A DNA stretch of 64,000 nucleotides from F23-B02 sp963650165 (GCA_963650165.1 CAVJKX010000005.1:1-64000); one strand, 5' to 3'; shown: positions 26,450-35,835, counted from the first letter of the stretch. A program made the numbers and translations. Notes: generated by a model from the letters alone, not told the origin.

Positions 26450-27124
26450 ATGAAAGAATTTTTTCCCGTTATCAGGGCATCACAGCTCTTCTCCGGCATC
26501 TCCGAGGACGAGCTCGAGGCGATGCTGGGCTGCCTGGGCGCAAAAAAAGAAAGCTATATGAAGGATGACTTCCTGCTGCGCGCCGGCGACACTGTCGAGG
26601 CCATCGGCTTTGTGCTGTCGGGCAGCGTGCTCGTCATACAGGAGGATATCTGGGGCAACCGCAACATCGTCTCGCGCGCCGGACCGGGGCAGACCTTCGC
26701 CGCCGCATTTGCCTGTGCGCCGGGCTCGGTGCTCAACGTGAGCGTGACGGCCGAGGAACCCGTCACGGTGATGCTGCTGAACGTAAAGCGCGTTCTGAAC
26801 GTGTGCTCGTCGGCCTGCACGCACCACAGCCGGATAATCCGCAATCTTCTGGGTGAGCTTGCCGAGAAAAATCTGCGCTTCGGCGAAAAGCTCACGCATA
26901 TGGGGCAGCGCAGCACGCGCGCAAAGCTCATGTCCTATTTCTCCGCCGAGGCTCAGCGCCTCGGAAAATACGAGTTCGACATTCCGTTTTCGCGGCAGCA
27001 GCTTGCCGACTATCTCGCCGTCGAGCGCAGCGGCCTGTCGCTCGAGCTCGGTAAAATGCGCGCCGAGGGGCTTCTGGATTTTCACAAAAACCACTTCGTG
27101 CTGTCGGTCGGCGCGAATACATGA
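26450..27124 (+). CDS. Crp/Fnr family transcriptional regulator
   Basis: A 224-residue regulator with an N-terminal cyclic-nucleotide-binding-like barrel (about 1-120) and a C-terminal winged helix (FSRQQLADYLAVERSGLSLEL). It lacks the four N-terminal cysteines of E. coli FNR, so it is not a classical [4Fe-4S] oxygen sensor. Clostridial relatives beside hcp act in NO or redox responses, possibly through haem. Its divergent position and the intervening palindrome suggest that it controls the hcp operon and itself. Confidence 0.87.
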   Translation: MKEFFPVIRASQLFSGISEDELEAMLGCLGAKKESYMKDDFLLRAGDTVEAIGFVLSGSVLVIQEDIWGNRNIVSRAGPGQTFAAAFACAPGSVLNVSVTAEEPVTVMLLNVKRVLNVCSSACTHHSRIIRNLLGELAEKNLRFGEKLTHMGQRSTRAKLMSYFSAEAQRLGKYEFDIPFSRQQLADYLAVERSGLSLELGKMRAEGLLDFHKNHFVLSVGANT

Positions 27125-27210
27125 TATTGATATAAGGTATAATCGTGCTTGCACTTTGCCCGCGCGGATGATACAATATCTTGTTGAAAATTAAAAGGAG
27201 GATTTCCTTT

Positions 27211-28302
27211 ATGAAATTAGGTATCGTCGGGCTGCCGAACGTCGGCAAGTCCACACTGTTTAACGCAATCACAAACGCGGGGGCGGAGAGCGCAAACTAT
27301 CCGTTCTGCACGATCGAGCCGAACGTCGGCATGGTCACCGTGCCGGATGAGCGCCTTGACTTCCTTGCGTCGATATATGAGCCGAAGAAGTACACCCCGG
27401 CGGTCATCGAATTCGTCGATATTGCGGGCCTTGTAAAGGGCGCTTCCAAGGGCGAGGGCCTGGGCAACAAGTTCCTGTCGAATATACGCAATACCGACGC
27501 CATCGTCCACGTCGTCAGATGCTTTGACGACGAAAACGTCATCCACGTCGAGGGCGGCACAGATCCCGCGCGCGACGTAGATATCATCGATCTCGAGCTC
27601 ATCATGGCCGATATGGAGATGGTCGAGCGCAGGATAGAGAAGGCCAACAAGAACGCCAAGGGCGACAAGAAATATCTGCATGAGGCCGAGGTGTTCAAGG
27701 GGCTTCTGGAGCACCTCAACGAGGGCAAGAGCGTGCGCAGCTACGAGTGCGAGCCGGACGATATGGAGCTTATCGCAACGAGCGATCTGCTTACGATCAA
27801 GCCCGTTATCTACGCTGCGAACATGGATGAGGACGGCGTGGCCGATTACGAAAATAACGCCTATTACAGGCAGCTTTGCGACATCGCCGCAAAGGAGGGC
27901 GCGGAGGTCCTGCCCATCTGCGCAAAGCTCGAGGCCGAGATAGCGGCACTTGAGCCGGATGAGCGCGAGATGTTCCTCGAGGAGCTCGGCATGAGCCAGT
28001 CGGGACTTGACCGCATGATAAAGACCTCCTACTCGCTGCTCGGGCTCATATCCTTCCTCACCTGCGGCAGCGACGAATGCAGGGCGTGGACTATAAGCCG
28101 GGGGACCAAGGCTCCTCAGGCCGCCGGCAAGATACATACCGACTTCGAGCGCGGCTTTATCCGCGCCGAGATAGTCGCCTTTGACGATCTCAGGGCCTGC
28201 GGCAGCATGGCGGCGGCAAAGGAAAAGGGCCTTGTGCGCTCCGAGGGCAAGGACTATGTCATGCATGACGGCGACGTTACGCTGTTCAGGTTCAACGTCT
28301 GA
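27211..28302 (+). CDS. ychF: Redox-regulated ATPase YchF
   Basis: A 363-residue Obg-family P-loop ATPase. The G1 loop GLPNVGKST is at the N-terminus. The base-recognition motif reads NMDE rather than NKxD, which explains the family's preference for ATP over GTP. A C-terminal TGS-like domain follows. It binds ribosomes and acts in translation and stress. The ATG at 27211 follows GGAGG. The stop overlaps the next start (TGATG). Confidence 0.96.
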   Translation: MKLGIVGLPNVGKSTLFNAITNAGAESANYPFCTIEPNVGMVTVPDERLDFLASIYEPKKYTPAVIEFVDIAGLVKGASKGEGLGNKFLSNIRNTDAIVHVVRCFDDENVIHVEGGTDPARDVDIIDLELIMADMEMVERRIEKANKNAKGDKKYLHEAEVFKGLLEHLNEGKSVRSYECEPDDMELIATSDLLTIKPVIYAANMDEDGVADYENNAYYRQLCDIAAKEGAEVLPICAKLEAEIAALEPDEREMFLEELGMSQSGLDRMIKTSYSLLGLISFLTCGSDECRAWTISRGTKAPQAAGKIHTDFERGFIRAEIVAFDDLRACGSMAAAKEKGLVRSEGKDYVMHDGDVTLFRFNV

Positions 28303-28937
28303 TGGACGAGGTGATGTTTGTCCTTGAGCTCATAGGCGCGGCGGCCTTTGCCGTGTCGGGCGCGATGGCCGCGATCAAGAAGGGCGCCGACATCTTCGGC
28401 GTGCTGTTTCTTGCGGTGACGACGGCGCTCGGCGGCGGAGTCATACGCGATGTGCTCATAGGGAAGATACCGCCCGTGATGTTCGTGAGCTACTGGTACC
28501 TGCTCATATCCGTCGCGGCGGCGCTGGCTGTGTTCATAGATGCGTATCACAGGAGCGAAAAGTATAAGCTGCATCTGGACAAGCTCGACGCGGTAAACAA
28601 CGTCTTTGACGCGGTGGGCCTTGCGGTGTTCACCGTTTCCGGCATGAACGCGGCCATGCCCGTGAGCGATAACGCGATCCTCGTTCTGTTCGTCGGCATG
28701 TGCACCGGCGTCGGCGGCGGTATGCTGCGCGACGTTATGACCAACACCATGCCGAAGGTGCTCAGAAAGCGCGTGTACGCTGTCGCGTCGCTGCTCGGCG
28801 GCGGGCTGTACTATGTGATGTACATGCTCGGCGCAAACCGGCTTTTATCCATCGGCTGCGGCATGCTGCTGATCTTTGCGCTGCGCGTTTTTGCGACGAT
28901 ATACAAGTGGAATCTCCCGTCGGTGAAAATTGATTAA
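28302..28937 (+). CDS. TRIC-type cation channel family protein
   Basis: A 211-residue membrane protein with about seven helices and two related halves, each with glycine-rich signatures (TTALGGGVIRDVL and GVGGGMLRDVM). This is the bacterial TRIC/UPF0126 (YadS, YicG) family, which forms trimeric cation channels. It is translationally coupled to ychF. The next gene is a Mn2+-riboswitch-controlled P-type ATPase. Confidence 0.88.
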   Translation: MDEVMFVLELIGAAAFAVSGAMAAIKKGADIFGVLFLAVTTALGGGVIRDVLIGKIPPVMFVSYWYLLISVAAALAVFIDAYHRSEKYKLHLDKLDAVNNVFDAVGLAVFTVSGMNAAMPVSDNAILVLFVGMCTGVGGGMLRDVMTNTMPKVLRKRVYAVASLLGGGLYYVMYMLGANRLLSIGCGMLLIFALRVFATIYKWNLPSVKID

Positions 28938-28944
28938 ATAATTG

Positions 28945-28973
28945 TTGACGCGGAGCGCGGGTTATGATATTCT
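28945..28973 (+). promoter_or_regulatory. Promoter of the Mn2+ riboswitch transcript
   Basis: TTGACG (28945-28950) and TATTCT (28968-28973) are 17 nt apart, placing the RNA start just before the riboswitch aptamer. Confidence 0.6.
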
Positions 28974-28981
28974 AACAGAGT

Positions 28982-29119
28982 TAAAAGGGAGTAGCGTGCG
29001 CCATGCGGCGTTCGGTATGCCGTCATCTCGACCGTCAGGTTCGGTGTACCGAGTACGATATAGTATTGTATTTGCAAGACTTTTACGGCAAGTATCCAAG
29101 CCGTAGGAGTCTTGCTTTT
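28982..29119 (+). ncRNA. yybP-ykoY Mn2+ riboswitch with terminator
   Basis: The aptamer shows the family's conserved GGGAGTAGC (28987-28995) and the GTCATCTCGACCGTCAGG region ending at 29039, which form the Mn2+-binding docked legs. It is followed by a long terminator-type hairpin: GCAAGACT with AGTCTTGC and TACGGC with GCCGTA, then T4 (29074-29119). Mn2+ binding to this class usually relieves termination, so the ATPase below would be made when Mn2+ is high. Confidence 0.88.
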
Positions 29120-29143
29120 GCTATTTTATAAGGAGGAGCATAA

Positions 29144-31795
29144 GTGAAGTATTATTGCGAAGAAAAGGACCGCGTTATACAGCAGCTTCAAAGCAGCGAA
29201 AACGGTCTGAGTGAGGCCGAGGCCGCAAAGAGGCTCGCCGAAAACGGGCCGAACAAGCTCGCGGCCGCGAAAAAGGATTCTATCATAAAGCGGTTTTTAA
29301 TGCAGATGGCGGACCCGATGATAATCATACTGCTCGTGGCCGCCGCGATAAGCGGCGTGCTGGCGGTAACGCAGGGCGAGAGCTTTGCCGACGTTATCAT
29401 CATCCTGTTTGTCGTCGTCGTCAACGCCGTCCTGGGCGTTTATCAGGAGAACAAGGCCGAAAAGGCGATAGAGGCTTTGCAGGAAATGTCGGCGGCAACG
29501 TCAAAGGTGCTGCGCGGCGGAAAGATCGTGACGGTGCACAGCGAGCAGCTCGTCGTCGGCGACGTCGTGCTGCTCGAGGCCGGTGACGCAGTCCCCGCCG
29601 ACGGCAGGATCATCGACAACGCAAGCCTCAAGATCGAGGAGGCGGCGCTCACCGGCGAGTCCGTGCCCGTCAGCAAATTCATTGACATCATCAGCCTTTC
29701 CGACAATGAGCGCGACGTTCCCCTCGGCGACAGGCGCAACATGGCCTATATGGGCTCGACTGTCGTTTACGGCCGCGGCGCAATGATCGTCTGCGCAACC
29801 GGCATGGATACCGAGATGGGCAAGATAGCCGACGCTCTCGCCCAGGCCTCCGACGGTCAGACGCCTTTGCAGATAAAGCTCACGCAGCTGAGCAAGATAC
29901 TCACCTGGCTCGTGCTTGGCATCTGCGTCGTCATCTTCGCCGTGCAGCTCCTGCGCGCCGGCGGCCTTGATTTCGAGGTCGTTCTCAACTCCTTCATGAT
30001 AGCCGTGTCCCTTGCCGTTGCGGCAATACCCGAGGGGCTTGCCGCCGTCGTGACGGTGGTCCTGTCCATCGGCGTTACCAACATGTCAAAGCGCAACGCC
30101 ATCATCCGCCGCCTGACCGCCGTCGAGACCCTCGGCTGCGCACAGGTCATATGCTCGGATAAGACCGGCACCCTGACGCAGAACAAGATGACCGTCGTTG
30201 ACAGCTTCGGCGAAAACGAGCGCGAGCTTGCGCAGGCAATGGCACTGTGCTGCGACGCAGAGATCGACGAAAACGGCGCCGTTACCGGCGAGCCGACCGA
30301 GGCCGCGCTCGTCGCGTGGGCATACAAGCTCGGACTCGGCAAAACCGAGCTCAAGGCATCCTTCCCGCGCTGCGGCGAAGCGCCCTTCGACTCCGGCAGA
30401 AAGATGATGAGCACCCTGCACCTTGCCCCGAACGGCGTAGTGCAGTACACCAAGGGCGCGCCCGACGTCATAATCGGAAAGTGCACGCACTATCTGCATG
30501 ACGGTCAGGCCGTTCCCATGACGGAGGCATACCGCGAGGAGATACTCAAAAGCAACAAGGCCATGGCCGATAAGGCTCTGCGCGTTCTGGCCTGCGCCAT
30601 GCGCATCTGGGAAAAGGAGCCCGGCAGCACCGAGCCCGAGGATCTGGAGCATGATCTCTGCTTTGTGGGTCTCACCGGCATGATAGACCCGGTACGTCCG
30701 GAGGTGAAGGCGGCCATCGACGAGTGCGTCGAGGCGGGCATCCGCGCCGTCATGATAACCGGCGACCATATAGACACGGCCGTCGCCATAGCAAAGGAGC
30801 TCGGCATCCTGCGCGAGGGCGATAAGGCCATAACGGGCGCTCAGCTTTCCGAGATGAGCGACGAGGAGTTCGAGCGCGAGTTCATGCACATCAGCGTCTA
30901 CGCCCGCGTCCAGCCCGAGCACAAGACGCGCATAGTTTCGGCATGGCGCAAGGCCGGCTACGTCACCGCCATGACCGGCGACGGCGTAAACGACGCACCG
31001 TCGATAAAGAGCGCCGATATCGGCGTCGGCATGGGCATAACCGGTACCGACGTCACAAAGAATGTCGCCGACATGGTGCTTGCCGACGATAACTTTGCCA
31101 CCATCGTCGGAGCCGTCGAGGAGGGCCGCCGGATATACGACAACATCCGCAAGGCAATTCAGTTCCTGCTCGGCTCGAACATGAGCGAGGTCATAAGCAT
31201 TTTCGCCGCAACGCTCCTCGGCTTTACGATCCTCAAGCCCGTTCACCTTCTGTGGATAAACCTCGTCACCGACTGCTTCCCGGCGCTGGCGCTGGGCATG
31301 GAAAAGGCCGAGGGCGATATCATGCGCCGCAGGCCGCGCCCGGCAAAGGACGGCATATTCGCCGGCGGCATGGGCGTTGATATAGCCTATCAGGGCCTGC
31401 TCATCTCCGCGCTCATTCTGGCGGCCTACTTCGTCGGCCACTATATGGAGACCGGCGTCTGGACGATAACGGACTCGGCCGACGGAACGACCATGGCCTT
31501 TCTGACCATGTCCATGGCCGAGATATGCCACAGCTTCAACATGAGATCCCTGCGCGGCTGCATCTTCACCATGGGCACAAAGAACATGGCGCTCACCTGG
31601 GCGGCCATCGGCAGCATCGGCGCAACGACCCTCGTGTGCGAGGTGCCCGTCATTGCCGACGCCTTCGGCTTCACGCCCGTATCCTTCGAGGAGTACGTCA
31701 TCGCAATGGGCATCGGCATGGTCGGCATGCTCATCATCGAGCTCGTAAAGACCTTCCAGCGCAAGGCCATGAGAAAAAGGGGAGAAATTCTTTAA
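29144..31795 (+). CDS. P-type cation-transporting ATPase (P2A type), probably Mn2+/Ca2+ efflux
   Basis: An 883-residue P2-type ATPase with ten predicted membrane helices. It carries the actuator motif LTGESVPV, the phosphorylation site ICSDKTGTLTQ and the hinge TGDGVNDAPSIKSADIGVGMG. The sequence class resembles bacterial Ca2+ ATPases and PMR1. The Mn2+ riboswitch directly upstream makes Mn2+ export the likely main role. The start is GTG at 29144 after AAGGAGGAG. A terminator follows. Confidence 0.92.
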   Translation: MKYYCEEKDRVIQQLQSSENGLSEAEAAKRLAENGPNKLAAAKKDSIIKRFLMQMADPMIIILLVAAAISGVLAVTQGESFADVIIILFVVVVNAVLGVYQENKAEKAIEALQEMSAATSKVLRGGKIVTVHSEQLVVGDVVLLEAGDAVPADGRIIDNASLKIEEAALTGESVPVSKFIDIISLSDNERDVPLGDRRNMAYMGSTVVYGRGAMIVCATGMDTEMGKIADALAQASDGQTPLQIKLTQLSKILTWLVLGICVVIFAVQLLRAGGLDFEVVLNSFMIAVSLAVAAIPEGLAAVVTVVLSIGVTNMSKRNAIIRRLTAVETLGCAQVICSDKTGTLTQNKMTVVDSFGENERELAQAMALCCDAEIDENGAVTGEPTEAALVAWAYKLGLGKTELKASFPRCGEAPFDSGRKMMSTLHLAPNGVVQYTKGAPDVIIGKCTHYLHDGQAVPMTEAYREEILKSNKAMADKALRVLACAMRIWEKEPGSTEPEDLEHDLCFVGLTGMIDPVRPEVKAAIDECVEAGIRAVMITGDHIDTAVAIAKELGILREGDKAITGAQLSEMSDEEFEREFMHISVYARVQPEHKTRIVSAWRKAGYVTAMTGDGVNDAPSIKSADIGVGMGITGTDVTKNVADMVLADDNFATIVGAVEEGRRIYDNIRKAIQFLLGSNMSEVISIFAATLLGFTILKPVHLLWINLVTDCFPALALGMEKAEGDIMRRRPRPAKDGIFAGGMGVDIAYQGLLISALILAAYFVGHYMETGVWTITDSADGTTMAFLTMSMAEICHSFNMRSLRGCIFTMGTKNMALTWAAIGSIGATTLVCEVPVIADAFGFTPVSFEEYVIAMGIGMVGMLIIELVKTFQRKAMRKRGEIL

Positions 31796-31819
31796 TTTCC
31801 GCCAAAACAGAATAACATC

Positions 31820-31849
31820 AGCCGTACCGGTTTTCCGGTACGGCTTTTT
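31820..31849 (+). terminator. Terminator of the P-type ATPase gene
   Basis: AGCCGTACCGG and CCGGTACGGCT pair perfectly around a TTTT loop and are followed by T5. Confidence 0.92.
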
Positions 31850-31864
31850 CGCGGCAAAAAGCTC

Positions 31865-31912
31865 TTGACTTTTTAAAACAGTTAAGCTATATTAATTATA
31901 ATAAATTAACTG
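31865..31912 (+). promoter_or_regulatory. marR-MATE promoter with palindromic operator
   Basis: TTGACT (31865-31870) and TATATT (31888-31893) are 17 nt apart. CAGTTAA (31879-31885) and TTAACTG (31906-31912) form a perfect inverted repeat spanning the -10, as expected for autorepression by the MarR protein. Confidence 0.65.
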
Positions 31913-31925
31913 ATCGAGGTAAGGC

Positions 31926-32384
31926 ATGAATTTACGGAAAGCACTTGATACTTTTTACTACAGCAGCGCCCTGTGCGAGCTGCGGCTGATGAACAGGCAG
32001 CTTGTCGATGAGAGCATCACCTACAACAGCCTTTTGTATATCGAGCTTATCTACACCATGAACGGCAGCTGCACGGCGTCAAGGCTGGCGGAGCTGCTGA
32101 ATATATCGAAGCCCGGAGTTACCCTGAAGCTCAACGAGCTGCTGCGTCAGGGGCTTATCACGAAAACGCCCGATCCGAAGGACAGACGCAAAAACTACCT
32201 GAGCGTCAACGAGGAGGCGATACCGCAGTACAAGGTGTTCCGCCGCCAGGACAGCGAGGCGGTCAGGCGTATCACCGAGCGCTTCACGCCCGAGGAGCTC
32301 GGCAGGTTCTGCGAGATGCTGGATATAATTTCGCAGATCAATTTTGAAGAAATAAACTCGTCCGATGAAACGAACGGAAAATAA
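31926..32384 (+). CDS. MarR family transcriptional regulator
   Basis: A 152-residue winged-helix protein. The recognition region CTASRLAELLNISKPGVTLKLNEL and the wing DPKDRRKNYLSV are typical. It overlaps the downstream MATE gene by 20 bp, and its promoter carries a palindrome over the -10. It most likely represses this two-gene efflux operon until a toxic ligand binds. Confidence 0.9.
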   Translation: MNLRKALDTFYYSSALCELRLMNRQLVDESITYNSLLYIELIYTMNGSCTASRLAELLNISKPGVTLKLNELLRQGLITKTPDPKDRRKNYLSVNEEAIPQYKVFRRQDSEAVRRITERFTPEELGRFCEMLDIISQINFEEINSSDETNGK

Positions 32385-33723
32385 CTTTTCGGAAGGGGCC
32401 ATCCTGCCTTCGCTTTTAAAATTTGCCGTTCCGGTGCTGCTGGCACTGATGATGCAGGCACTGTACGGAGCCGTCGATCTGTGGGCGGTCGGTAAATTCG
32501 GCACGACCGCCGACATTTCCGCCGTATCCACCGGAAGCCAGACCATGCAGATAGTCACGGGCCTTGTGACCGGACTTTCCATGGGAACGATCGTGCTGCT
32601 TGGGCAGCGCATCGGATGCAGAGACGATGAGGGCGCGGCGCGGGTGGTCGGCACGAGCATCAAGATATTCGGCGTTCTCGGCATCGTACTGAGCATAGCG
32701 ATGGTATTTACGGCAAGGCCTGTCGCATATCTGATGAACGCGCCCGAAGAGGCCCTTGAGCAGACTGTTCATTACATACAGATCTGCGGCGGAGGAAGCC
32801 TCTGCATCGCGGGATATAATCTGCTCAGCGCGGTTTTCAGGGGAATGGGGGACTCCGGATCGCCGCTTATCTTCGTGTCGATCGCCTGCGTGACAAATAT
32901 AGTCGGGGATATTACCCTGATCGACGGCTTTAAAATGGGCGCGGCGGGAGCCGCCGCGGCAACCGTGGCGGCGCAGGCGGTCAGCGTCGTGCTTTCCGTA
33001 ATGCTGATAAAGAAAAAGGGCCTGCCGTTTGCGTTTACAAGGGAGCATTTTGCTTTTCACGGAAAAACGGCGGCTGCCGTTATCAGGCTCGGCTCGCCGA
33101 TCGCCCTGCAGGATATGTGCAATGAGGTGTCCTACCTTATCATCATCGGCCTTGTCAATGCGCTGGGCGTTACGGCCTCTGCCGGTGTCGGCATTGCGGA
33201 AAAGCTCGTCATTTTCATTTTGCTGATCCCGATGGCCTATATGCAGTCGATATCCGCCTTCACGGCGCAGAACGTCGGCGCGGGAAAGCCCGGACGTGCG
33301 AGAAAAGCGATGTGGCTGGGTATGGGCACGGCGGCCGTCCTCGGCGGCGTTATGGCCTGCCTTTCGTATTTTCACGGCGATGCGCTCTCTCTGCTGTTCG
33401 TAAAGGGCTCCGCGGAAGGGCAGGCGGAGGTCATACGGGCCTCGGCGGAGTTCCTGCGCGCGACCTCGATAGAGTGCTTCGTGCTGTCCCTGGCCTACTG
33501 TCTGACGGGATATTTTAACGGCTGCGGGAGGACCGCGTTTGTCATGGTGCAGGGACTGTGCGCCATTTTCCTCGTAAAGATACCGTATGCCTGCCTTGCA
33601 AGCCGAAGGCCGAGCTCGCAGCTTTTTGATATCGGCCTGTCCACGGCATATGCCGCCGTGTTTACCCTGACGGTCTGCCTTATCTATTATTATTTATGTT
33701 CGCGCAGAAAGCGGGGAAGCTGA
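32365..33723 (+). CDS. MATE family efflux transporter
   Basis: A 452-residue membrane protein with about twelve helices and the MATE features PVLLALMMQALYGAVDLWAVG near the N-terminus, a VGSxxQ-like STGSQTMQI, and a repeated second half. Such transporters export cationic drugs or metabolites using Na+ or H+ gradients; the Na+-type V-ATPase in this window would suit Na+ coupling, as inference. The ATG lies inside the end of the marR gene. Confidence 0.92.
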   Translation: MKRTENNFSEGAILPSLLKFAVPVLLALMMQALYGAVDLWAVGKFGTTADISAVSTGSQTMQIVTGLVTGLSMGTIVLLGQRIGCRDDEGAARVVGTSIKIFGVLGIVLSIAMVFTARPVAYLMNAPEEALEQTVHYIQICGGGSLCIAGYNLLSAVFRGMGDSGSPLIFVSIACVTNIVGDITLIDGFKMGAAGAAAATVAAQAVSVVLSVMLIKKKGLPFAFTREHFAFHGKTAAAVIRLGSPIALQDMCNEVSYLIIIGLVNALGVTASAGVGIAEKLVIFILLIPMAYMQSISAFTAQNVGAGKPGRARKAMWLGMGTAAVLGGVMACLSYFHGDALSLLFVKGSAEGQAEVIRASAEFLRATSIECFVLSLAYCLTGYFNGCGRTAFVMVQGLCAIFLVKIPYACLASRRPSSQLFDIGLSTAYAAVFTLTVCLIYYYLCSRRKRGS

Positions 33724-33766
33724 GCCTAAAGTATGCGCAGGCACGGTAAAATATTGCGATTTGCGG

Positions 33767-33795
33767 TTGACAGGGGAGCAATTGGGTGATAATAT
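33767..33795 (+). promoter_or_regulatory. thrS promoter
   Basis: A consensus TTGACA (33767-33772) and TAATAT (33790-33795) are 17 nt apart, immediately before the T-box leader. Confidence 0.7.
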
Positions 33796-33802
33796 TTAAA
33801 AA

Positions 33803-34013
33803 TCAGCGATGACGGAGAACGATGACGCCGTATCCGCACAGAGAGAAAGGCCGCAGGCTGCAAGCCTTTTCGGAGAAAACGTCGGAGACCGCTCCCGAGC
33901 CGAAGCAAGCAAATGTGCTTCCGCACCGCGCCCGTTAAGCGCATGATGAGTCTTATCAAGGTGGGACCGCGTAAATACTACGCCCTTGACGCATTGCGTC
34001 AGGGGCGTTTTTT
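33803..34013 (+). ncRNA. T-box leader of thrS
   Basis: The T-box consensus AAGGTGGGACCGCG lies at 33958-33971. It precedes a terminator CGCCCTTGACGC/GCGTCAGGGGCG plus T-run (33981-34013), which is the competing alternative to the antiterminator. The stem I region lies between about 33805 and 33900. A threonine codon ACC at 33888-33890 sits where a specifier is plausible, but I could not fold the stem to prove it. Uncharged tRNA-Thr would allow read-through into thrS. Confidence 0.9.
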
Positions 34014-34031
34014 GATAAAGGAGTAGATATC

Positions 34032-35783
34032 ATGGAAGAAAATAAGTACACTTTTGAAAACCCCGAATTTAAAGACACTTATCGTCATACCACGAGCCAC
34101 ATCCTCGCCCAGGCAGTCAAGCGCCTGTACCCCGAGGTGAAGCTGGCCATAGGCCCCGCTATCGAGAACGGCTTTTACTATGACTTTGACGCTCCCTTTG
34201 CCATAACTCCCGAGATCCTCGAGAAGATAGAGGGCGAGATGCGCAAGATATGCAAGGAAAAGATAAAGCTTGAGCGCTTCGAGCTCCCGCGCGAGGAAGC
34301 AATAAAATTCATGGAAGAGCGCGATGAGCCGTACAAGGTCGAGCTCATAAACGACCTGCCCGAGGACGCGGTGATCTCCTTCTACAGGCAGGGTGATTTC
34401 ACCGACCTGTGCGCGGGCCCGCACCTCGACTCCACCGGCAGAGTCAAGGGCAACGCCATCAAGCTCACCTCCTGCACCGGCGCATACTGGCGCGGCGACT
34501 CCAAGCGCAAGATGCTCCAGCGCGTCTACGGCACCTGCTTCATGAAAAAGGACGAGCTCGACGAGTACCTCGCCCGCATCGAGGAGGCCAAGAAGCGCGA
34601 CCACCGCAAGCTCGGCAGAGAGCTCGGCCTGTTCATGCTCACCGATGAGGGCCCCGGCTTCCCCTTCTTCCTGCCCAAGGGCATGGTGCTGAAAAACACG
34701 CTTATCGACTACTGGCGCGAGATACACAAGAAGTACGGCTACGTTGAGGTCTCGACCCCGATGATCCTCAACCGCCAGCTCTGGGAGACCTCCGGCCACT
34801 GGTTCCACTATAAAGAGAATATGTACACCACCGTCATCGACGGCGAGGACTATGCAATAAAGCCCATGAACTGCCCCGGCGGCATGCTGGTGTATAAATC
34901 CGAGCCGCACTCCTACCGCGACCTGCCCCTGCGTGTGGGCGAGCTCGGCCTTGTCCACCGCCACGAGCTTTCCGGCGCTCTGCACGGTCTGTTCCGCGTC
35001 AGATGCTTCACGCAGGACGATGCGCACATCTTCATGACCTGGGATCAGATGAAGGACGAGATCAAGAACGTCGTCAAGCTCTTTGACGAGGTCTATTCGC
35101 TCTTCGGCCTGCCCTACGAGATCGAGCTGAGTACCATGCCCGATGACCACATGGGCGACGAGAAGGACTGGGAGTTTGCGCAGAACACCCTCAAGGAAGC
35201 CATCACCGAGATGGGCAAGAGCTTTGTCATAAACGAGGGCGACGGCGCCTTCTACGGCCCGAAGCTCGACTTCCATCTTGAGGACAGCCTGGGCCGTACA
35301 TGGCAGTGCGGCACCATCCAGCTCGATATGCAGCTGCCCGAGAGGTTCGAGCTCGAGTATGTCGGAGCCGACGGCGAGAAGCACCGCCCCGTCATGATCC
35401 ACCGCGTCGTCTTCGGCTCGATCGAGCGCTTCATCGGCGTCATCACCGAGCATTTCGGCGGCGCGTTCCCGACCTGGCTGGCTCCCGTTCAGGTCAAGGT
35501 CATGCCGATAACCGACCGTGTTGACGACTATGCAAAGTATATCTCCAAGCGCCTGGACAAGCAGGGCTTCCGCGTCGAGACCGACCTGCGCAACGAGAAG
35601 ATCGGCTACAAGATCCGCGAGGCGCAGACTCAGAAGATTCCCTACATGATCATCGTCGGCGACAAGGAGGCCGAAAGCGGCACCATCTCCGTGCGTACCC
35701 GCTCCGGCGGCGACGAGGGCAGCATGCAGGTCGAGGACTTCATTGCAAAGCTCAAGGCCGAAGTCTCAAGCCGCGCAAGATAA
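34032..35783 (+). CDS. thrS: Threonyl-tRNA synthetase, form without the TGS domain
   Basis: A 583-residue class II synthetase that charges tRNA-Thr. It starts directly at the N2 editing domain (HTTSHILAQAV), skipping the roughly 60-residue N-terminal TGS domain of E. coli-type ThrRS. The zinc/catalytic core has AIKPMNCPGGM, HRHELSGALHGLFRVR and the C-terminal anticodon-binding domain. The ribosome site AAAGGAG precedes the ATG, and the T-box lies directly upstream, so the start is firm and the missing domain is real. Confidence 0.95.
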   Translation: MEENKYTFENPEFKDTYRHTTSHILAQAVKRLYPEVKLAIGPAIENGFYYDFDAPFAITPEILEKIEGEMRKICKEKIKLERFELPREEAIKFMEERDEPYKVELINDLPEDAVISFYRQGDFTDLCAGPHLDSTGRVKGNAIKLTSCTGAYWRGDSKRKMLQRVYGTCFMKKDELDEYLARIEEAKKRDHRKLGRELGLFMLTDEGPGFPFFLPKGMVLKNTLIDYWREIHKKYGYVEVSTPMILNRQLWETSGHWFHYKENMYTTVIDGEDYAIKPMNCPGGMLVYKSEPHSYRDLPLRVGELGLVHRHELSGALHGLFRVRCFTQDDAHIFMTWDQMKDEIKNVVKLFDEVYSLFGLPYEIELSTMPDDHMGDEKDWEFAQNTLKEAITEMGKSFVINEGDGAFYGPKLDFHLEDSLGRTWQCGTIQLDMQLPERFELEYVGADGEKHRPVMIHRVVFGSIERFIGVITEHFGGAFPTWLAPVQVKVMPITDRVDDYAKYISKRLDKQGFRVETDLRNEKIGYKIREAQTQKIPYMIIVGDKEAESGTISVRTRSGGDEGSMQVEDFIAKLKAEVSSRAR

Positions 35784-35794
35784 GCTGATATATG

Positions 35795-35826
35795 AAAAAT
35801 CTCCCGTCCGCGGACGGGAGATTTTT
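35795..35826. terminator. thrS terminator, 32-bp perfect palindrome
   Basis: AAAAATCTCCCGTCCG pairs with CGGACGGGAGATTTTT without a loop. A- and T-runs flank it, so it serves both thrS and the convergent nitroreductase gene. Its core is identical to the palindrome after ntpD. Confidence 0.9.
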
Positions 35827-35835
35827 TCGTTAAGC

